Shown here piece by piece: positions 59,540 through 64,000 of a stretch of 64,000 bases of DNA (its first letter is position 1; each line of letters starts with the position of its first letter). The notes beneath the pieces are model-generated. The model was not told the origin of the DNA. It made no database searches and worked only from the letters and a program-made list of their open reading frames with translations. Source of the DNA: Alphaproteobacteria bacterium (GTDB lineage: Bacteria; Pseudomonadota; Alphaproteobacteria; Micavibrionales; UBA2020); assembly GCA_016794125.1 (NCBI GenBank), contig JAEUKT010000004.1, positions 507,460-571,459 on the forward strand. The letters run 5' to 3'. A program made the translations under genes and the position numbers.

Positions 59540-61054
59540 ATGTCCAGTGCCAGCAAAGTCGATCAAAAACCGATCGAAAGCAAACGCGAACTTATCGAAT
59601 GGTTCGAGGGCGGCAATACGCCCAATGAAAAACGCCTGATCGGCGTCGAACACGAAAAGGCGCCCTTCTATCTTGCCGACAACAAACCCGTGCCCTTCGT
59701 GGGCGAAAACGGCCGTGCCGGCATTTCCGATTTCATCGCCAAGATGGTGACTGATCGCGGCTGGAGCCCGGCCGCGCCCGAAAACGGCATCGTGCTGTCC
59801 GTCGAAAAAGACAACAGCAACTGGACGTTCGAACCCGCAGGCCAGATGGAACTGGGCGGCGCGCCCCTGCGCAACGTCCACCAGAACGCCGAAGAAACCG
59901 ACCGCACGATCAAGGAAGCGGTCGAAGTCACCTCGCAGCTGGGCTATGGCATGCTGGCGATGGGCTTCCACCCCACGCATTTGTCCAAAGACCTGCCGCT
60001 GATGCCGAAATCGCGCTATCAGGCGCTGTTTTCGTGGTTCGCGGAGAAAAAATTCCCGACCGCCGCCGATGTGGCGTCGTCCACCTCGACCGTGCAGGTC
60101 AACCTCGGCTATCAATCCGAAGCCGACATGGTGAAGATGCTGCGCGTATCGCTGTCGCTGCAGCCGATCGCGGTGTCGATGTTCGCAACCTCGCCGTTCG
60201 AAGAAGGCGAATTGTCGGGCTATCAATCCACCCGCAGCCATAAACTGTACAAGAGCATGGGCGGCCGTTACGGCTTCATGCTGCCGATCGCCTTCGACGA
60301 TGGCTTCGGCTTTGAAATGTTCACCGATTACGCGCTGAACACCATGCCCATGCTGGGCGTGTACAAAGGCACGACGTTCCTCGATGCCAAGGGCGCGATG
60401 TTCCAGGATTTCATCGACGGCAACCTCGACATCCTGCCGGGCCAGAAAGCGTCGATCGGCGACTGGCAGAACCACCTGAACACGATCTGGCCGGAAGTGC
60501 GCCTGCGCCGCTTCCTTGAAATGCGCGGCACCGATGTGGGCCCGCAGGAAATGATCAAGGCGCTGCCCGCATTCTGGGTCGGCCTGCTGTACGATAAACA
60601 GTCGCTGGATGCCGCCTACGAAATGGTCAAGGACTGGGACGATCAGGACCGCGATTACCTGCGCGTCATGACCCCTGAAACCGGCCTCCAGACTAAATTC
60701 CTGAACACCACCGTGCAGGAAATCGCCAAGAACGCGCTCGCCCTGTCCGAAGCCGGCCTGAAACGCCGCGCCGTGCTGAACGCGCAGGGACAGGACGAAA
60801 GCATGTATCTGGAGCCCCTGAAGGAAATCGTCGAAAGCGGCCGCAACTGGGCGATCCGCCTCGAGGAAAAATTCAAGGGCGAATGGAACGGCGACATCAA
60901 CCGCGCCTTCACCGAAATGAGCTACGCCAACAACCCGTCCGTGCTGAAGGCCAATAACGGCCTGTCCGTCGCGGCAAACGCCAACACGGTTGCGGTGGCA
61001 CCCAAAAAACTGGTGCTGCCCGGCGACAAGGATTTCAAGATGCCCAAGCAGTAA
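59540..61054 (+). CDS. gshA: Glutamate-cysteine ligase (class III-like)
   Basis: The 504-residue enzyme makes gamma-glutamylcysteine, the first step of glutathione synthesis. It has the plant/alphaproteobacterial form: KRLIGVEHEKAPFYL, FEPAGQMELGGAPLRNVHQN, LAMGFHPTHLSKDLPLMPKS, STSTVQVNLGYQSEADMVKM and SQLGYGML. The ATP and glutamate contact residues in GVEHE and GQMELGG are kept. An unusual Val/Ala-rich C-terminal extension precedes PGDKDFKMPKQ. Translation probably depends on the leader ORF. Confidence 0.93.
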   Translation: MSSASKVDQKPIESKRELIEWFEGGNTPNEKRLIGVEHEKAPFYLADNKPVPFVGENGRAGISDFIAKMVTDRGWSPAAPENGIVLSVEKDNSNWTFEPAGQMELGGAPLRNVHQNAEETDRTIKEAVEVTSQLGYGMLAMGFHPTHLSKDLPLMPKSRYQALFSWFAEKKFPTAADVASSTSTVQVNLGYQSEADMVKMLRVSLSLQPIAVSMFATSPFEEGELSGYQSTRSHKLYKSMGGRYGFMLPIAFDDGFGFEMFTDYALNTMPMLGVYKGTTFLDAKGAMFQDFIDGNLDILPGQKASIGDWQNHLNTIWPEVRLRRFLEMRGTDVGPQEMIKALPAFWVGLLYDKQSLDAAYEMVKDWDDQDRDYLRVMTPETGLQTKFLNTTVQEIAKNALALSEAGLKRRAVLNAQGQDESMYLEPLKEIVESGRNWAIRLEEKFKGEWNGDINRAFTEMSYANNPSVLKANNGLSVAANANTVAVAPKKLVLPGDKDFKMPKQ

Positions 61055-61073
61055 GGGCGGACTGAACCGAAAC

Positions 61074-61108
61074 AAAAACCCCGCAAGGTAACTTGCGGGG
61101 TTTTTCTT
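61074..61108 (+). terminator. Terminator of gshA
   Basis: A 14-bp stem (61074-61087 with 61092-61105), GTAA loop and T run, 19 bases after the stop. Confidence 0.92.
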
Positions 61109-61151
61109 TGCGTGAGTTTTACACCATGCCGAAATTAAGCGCCGCCGTAAT

Positions 61152-61284
61152 CCCCTCTCCCGCGAGCGGGAGAGGGCTAGGGAGAGGGTGCAGCACCGCA
61201 CGCCATCGTCGCCGACAGAGTTATACGATTACTTCCGCTCTCCACCCTCTCCCCAACCCTCTCCCGCAGGGCGGGAGAGGGGGG
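61152..61284. repeat. Composite CCCTCTCCC repeat element
   Basis: Paired palindromes in opposite orientation, left unit at 61152-61188 and right unit at 61245-61284, with about 55 unique bases between. Same plan as 51417-51538. Confidence 0.75.
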
Positions 61285-61333
61285 CTAGAGCTGTGCGGAA
61301 TGTTTTCCGCCGTTGATCCAGCACCGCAATAAT

Positions 61334-61360
61334 CCCCTCTCCCGCGCTCGCGGGAGAGGG
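61334..61360. repeat. Single CCCTCTCCC palindrome
   Basis: CCCCTCTCCCGCG and CGCGGGAGAGGG form one hairpin, 50 bases after the composite element. Confidence 0.7.
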
Positions 61361-61372
61361 CTTGTGCGTAAC

Positions 61373-61404
61373 AAAAACCCCCGCAGTTTCCTGCGGGGGT
61401 TTTT
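61373..61404. terminator. Bidirectional intrinsic terminator
   Basis: A 14-bp stem (61373-61386 with 61391-61404) with A and T ends, 28 bases from the stop of the leftward 430-residue gene. The rest of 61055-61432 is repeats; no gene is seen. Confidence 0.9.
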
Positions 61405-61432
61405 GTTGGATTACTACGCGGCTTCTTACGGC

Positions 61433-62725
61433 TTACGGCCTGAACGCCGCCGGTTTTTTGCCGAGGTTGAGGGTGGTCGATCCCGCTTCCGGCGCGCCGA
61501 CGATTTTGCCGATCATTTTCTTCAGGTCGTCGTTGTCGAGGAAGCTGTCGCGCGCGGTTTGCAGCGCGGTGGATACGTTCAGCGTGTTGGTTTTGTCGTT
61601 CAGGATGCTTTCGACCACGCCCTGCGCATGGCCCTTCACCAGTTCACGCAATTCCTTGCGCTGTTCGTGGGTCATTTGGCCCATATGCTCGTGATCCAAG
61701 CCAGCCTGTTTATTGCGCCATACATACATCTGCGCAATCTTGACATGTTCCTCATGCGTCTTGCCGTTATGCTTGAGGCGGCAGACGGCGGCGCCTTCGT
61801 CGAACGACGCGGCGGCGCGGAAGGCTTCATCCTGGGCAAAGGCGTCACCCATCGCTGCCGCAGACGCGCTCTGCGCGATTTTCTGCGCGCTGGCTTCCGC
61901 GATGCCGGCCATGCCGGTCGGGGTCGATGCCGCCATCGCAGCCGCAGCCGTGCTGGCCGTGGGCGCACCCACTTCGAGCGCGTTTGCCGACGGCTTGATA
62001 TCGTCTGATGCCGGTTCTGCGGCGTTGCTGATCAGCTTGCCGGCCAGCGACACGCGCTCGCCCAGTTCCGATCCTTCGCTGAACAGGTTGTCCATGGTCT
62101 GGGCGATTTCCGCCTTCACCTGTTCGGTCATTTTCAGGACGCTTGCGCCGTCTTTTTCAAGGCCGGCCATAAGCGGAATAACGCTGACGCCATCCGCCAG
62201 CGTGATAACGCCCTTGGCCATGTCGAAGAAGTCGCCGGACGCGGATTTGTAATTGCCGTTCGCGTATTCGTAACCGTATTGGTCGTAGGTACCGCCGAAC
62301 GCGTCGCGGTAATTGCCGTTGGCCATGATAAAGCCGCCGAACAGGTCCGCTTCCTGCACGCCCTGGCGCGTCTTGCCGTCGTCGGGGCGGGACTGGTTGC
62401 GCATGAACGCGTCGTAGGTCATGCCGCCGAAGAACGCCGCGCCGATTTTTTTCGACGGGTCTTCCTGCGCCTGTTCGAATTGCGATGCCGCAACGTGTTT
62501 CGCGTGGACTTTTTCTTCCTCCGCGCGGCGGGTGCGGATCATCAGGATGGCTTCCGCGTCGCTCATGCGGTCGTTGCCGCGGAAGCGGGAGCGCACGAAC
62601 TCAACCTCGCCGGAAAGGATGGCGGAGAACAGGTCGGAATCCACCGAGCCCAGATCCAGCGGCTTGTTTGCCGATATAAATATGCCCTTGGAAGCGGGTG
62701 CCTGCGTTTCGGTTTTCTCGGTCAT
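61433..62725 (-). CDS. Large hypothetical protein, Ala-rich
   Basis: This 430-residue acidic, soluble protein begins at ATG 62725 (AAGGGGCAG upstream); an ATG 15 codons earlier is possible. An N-terminal part (LFSAILSGEVEFVRSRFRGN) is followed by two similar tyrosine- and asparagine-rich units (MANGNYRDAFGGTYDQYG and YANGNYKSASGDFFDMAKG), an Ala-rich middle and a helical C-terminal third (GQMTHEQRKELRELVKGHAQ) ending KKPAAFRP. No signal peptide and no family known to me. Confidence 0.7.
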   Translation of the reverse strand: MTEKTETQAPASKGIFISANKPLDLGSVDSDLFSAILSGEVEFVRSRFRGNDRMSDAEAILMIRTRRAEEEKVHAKHVAASQFEQAQEDPSKKIGAAFFGGMTYDAFMRNQSRPDDGKTRQGVQEADLFGGFIMANGNYRDAFGGTYDQYGYEYANGNYKSASGDFFDMAKGVITLADGVSVIPLMAGLEKDGASVLKMTEQVKAEIAQTMDNLFSEGSELGERVSLAGKLISNAAEPASDDIKPSANALEVGAPTASTAAAAMAASTPTGMAGIAEASAQKIAQSASAAAMGDAFAQDEAFRAAASFDEGAAVCRLKHNGKTHEEHVKIAQMYVWRNKQAGLDHEHMGQMTHEQRKELRELVKGHAQGVVESILNDKTNTLNVSTALQTARDSFLDNDDLKKMIGKIVGAPEAGSTTLNLGKKPAAFRP

Positions 62726-63065
62726 ATTCTGCCCCTTATCCCCGTCTTTCTCGTCCAGAAGTGTCCCCATAACCCGACTTTCTGAAAATTTATGTCTGAC
62801 ATAATACTATCATGATTGCCATATTCAGCGAAAGCAGAGGCTATTTTAGTATTAAATATCAATATCTTACGAAATTAATTTTTTAGGGAAAGACAATAGG
62901 GTAAGTCAAATAGTTAACGCGCAAAAAACCCGCAGGATGCGGGCGTTTTCGAGGTGCATATGCGCCAATCAAAGGGATTGGCGCGATTCTTTTTCGGGCT
63001 AAAAGTTAACGGCCGACAGGGCGGGAATTCGGGGGCAAATCAGCCGAATTTGGCCGGTTTCGGGC
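62726..63065. other. Intergenic region with two hairpins
   Basis: No gene is supported. One weak hairpin (62929-62943) with flanking A and T may end the methyltransferase transcript; a second (62962-62970 with 62976-62984) lies beside it. The 62800-62920 part is AT-rich and probably contains the promoter of the leftward gene. Confidence 0.4.
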
Positions 63066-63668
63066 TCATATCAGGCCGGACAGCATCAGGTATTGCAGCG
63101 ATGTCTTGTAGTAAACGAAAAGCCGCTTCTGGAACGGATAGAGCGTGAACACCTTCAGGCTCTGCACGGGGCTCCATCCGTCGCCAAGGCGGAATTTGTT
63201 CGATGTGACCAGCGTGCCGGGTTTCAGTTCGTCATGCAGCTTCTTGCCGAGTTTATCCAGCTGGTAGAAAAACAGCACAACTGCGCCCGCATCCCTGATG
63301 TCGTATTTAAAGATGTCGGTGTTTTTGTATTGCAGGTTATCCAGCTTCAGCCGCCGCTTCATCATCACCGACCACGCATAGGCGGGGCCGGAAATTTCGA
63401 TGCCGATCACCTTCGCCTGCGGCATTTCACGCGCGATCTGGCGGGAAAACAGCCCGTTGCCGGAACCTATGTCATATATAACATACGGCTGCGTGCGGTC
63501 GGCGCGGGCGGCTTCGTGTTCCTGCAGCAGCGCGATGATTTTCCTGCGGATGGCGGGGGCGGTGCGGATATTCGGCACCCCGCGGTTGAGCGCCACGATG
63601 TTCACGTTCCACAGCAGCAGGACAAGCGCCACCACGAACAGCACATCCAAAAATATCTCGATTGCCAC
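63066..63668 (-). CDS. Membrane-anchored class I methyltransferase
   Basis: The 200-residue protein starts at GTG 63668 (AAGGCGGG upstream); the outer start at 63725 would translate a terminator hairpin. An N-terminal membrane helix (IEIFLDVLFVVALVLLLWNV) is followed by a SAM-binding core: YVIYDIGSGNGLFSRQIARE, AKVIGIEISGPAYAWSVMMK, LDNLQYKNTDIFKYD. The layout fits the small methyltransferases with a Rossmann fold attached to the membrane. Substrate unknown. GNG in motif I is as usual. Confidence 0.82.
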   Translation of the reverse strand: MAIEIFLDVLFVVALVLLLWNVNIVALNRGVPNIRTAPAIRRKIIALLQEHEAARADRTQPYVIYDIGSGNGLFSRQIAREMPQAKVIGIEISGPAYAWSVMMKRRLKLDNLQYKNTDIFKYDIRDAGAVVLFFYQLDKLGKKLHDELKPGTLVTSNKFRLGDGWSPVQSLKVFTLYPFQKRLFVYYKTSLQYLMLSGLI

Positions 63669-63689
63669 AAACCCGCCTTGAAAATGAAA

Positions 63690-63721
63690 CGCCGCCTTCC
63701 GATTATAACCGGAAAGCGGCG
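63690..63721 (-). terminator. Terminator of the aldo/keto reductase gene
   Basis: An inverted repeat (GCCGCCTTCCG and CGGAAAGCGGC, one mismatch) lies between the two leftward genes; a short T-rich tail follows leftward. Confidence 0.6.
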
Positions 63722-63744
63722 TCACACGGTCAACTATATTAAAG

Positions 63745-64000
63745 TTATTTCCATTTCACCGGCTTGGGGTTCAGCGTCTCGTTGCCCATCTGGTGCCAGT
63801 AGGGATAAACGGGCGTTTTTGCCGATGCCTTGTCCAGCAGTTCCACCTGTTCTTTCGTCAGGTTCCAGCCGACAGCGGCGAGGTTTTGTTTCAGCTGCTC
63901 CTCGTTCCGCGCGCCCATGACGACGTTGGAAACGCCGGGGCGTTGCAGCAGCCAGTTAAGTGCCACCTGCGCGACCGTCTTGCCGGTGTCCTTCGCCACC
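63745..64000 (-). CDS. Aldo/keto reductase, C-terminal part
   Basis: Only the last 84 residues are in the window; the frame is open to the edge. It has the end of an AKR barrel: KTVAQVALNWLLQRPGVSNV, VMGARNEEQLKQNLAAVGW and LTKEQVELLDKASAKTP. These proteins reduce aldehydes or ketones with NADPH. The conserved Arg in the NADP site (GARNEEQLKQN) is present; the catalytic residues lie outside the window. Confidence 0.88.
   Translation of the reverse strand, partial: VAKDTGKTVAQVALNWLLQRPGVSNVVMGARNEEQLKQNLAAVGWNLTKEQVELLDKASAKTPVYPYWHQMGNETLNPKPVKWK

Noticed and set aside
59303..61201. 632-codon frame antisense to gshA
   Set aside because: Spans a repeat, a terminator and gshA; no recognisable domains.
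51417..61360. Possible CRISPR array from the repeated CCCTCTCCC units
   Set aside because: Copies are few, irregularly spaced and palindromic, with no spacers of constant length and no cas genes.

Overview
The window is a stretch of chromosome from a free-living, flagellated Gram-negative bacterium, most likely an alphaproteobacterium. The evidence is a CckA-type hybrid histidine kinase directly downstream of flgB-flgC-fliE-fliQ-fliR-flhB, an NDUFAF5-like methyltransferase next to ubiG, ubiA, an alphaproteobacterial-style recA and a class III-like glutamate-cysteine ligase. GC content is high in most genes and clearly lower in a few islands. A Micavibrio- or Rhodospirillales-like lineage would fit, but this is inference. 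I saw no rRNA, tRNA or CRISPR array.

Layout. 1-6 kb: tail of a membrane protein, a 40-residue protein, then a leftward block with a lytic transglycosylase, a kinase/receiver/phosphatase partner-switching protein, its STAS partner and a CBS-domain protein. 6-15 kb: dapA, smpB, a class D beta-lactamase-like gene beside an inverted repeat, recA, deoC, a putative structured intergenic region, two membrane proteins and a GlcG/HbpS-like secreted protein. 15-17 kb: a rearranged patch with a degraded prepilin, an immunity-like gene, an Rhs-type toxin tail and an integrase head joined to that tail. 17-26 kb: the cckA and flagellar export locus, arranged as two divergent operons, plus a stand-alone FlhB C-terminal homologue and fliO-fliP. 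26-37 kb: MFS transporter, a small lipoprotein, a two-TM protein, msrA, comF-like, a 915-residue methyltransferase with two Nudix-like segments, an NDUFAF5-like methyltransferase, ubiG and three unknown proteins. 37-46 kb: ankyrin protein, O-methyltransferase, sirtuin, RlmI-like enzyme, then a translationally coupled array of four related proteins (three with LRR-like repeats), and a convergent three-gene operon with another ankyrin protein. 46-64 kb: TetR module with visible operators, rlmJ, cold-shock protein, dgkA plus ABC exporter, DsbA-like pair, ABC-F ATPase, HU, phosphate transporter with its DUF47 partner, MazG-like enzyme, ubiA/rsmE, gshA with a 9-codon leader ORF, a large unknown protein, a membrane-anchored methyltransferase and a partial aldo/keto reductase.

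The best candidates for something undescribed are: (a) a C-terminal motif of the form AP[KR]xAxFx[RK] shared by the four array proteins and by a fifth, distant protein at 8.2-8.7 kb; (b) the methyltransferase/double Nudix-like fusion; (c) the one-chain kinase-receiver-phosphatase switch; and (d) the truncated polymorphic toxin/immunity/integrase junction. Family assignments come from reading motifs, without database searches.
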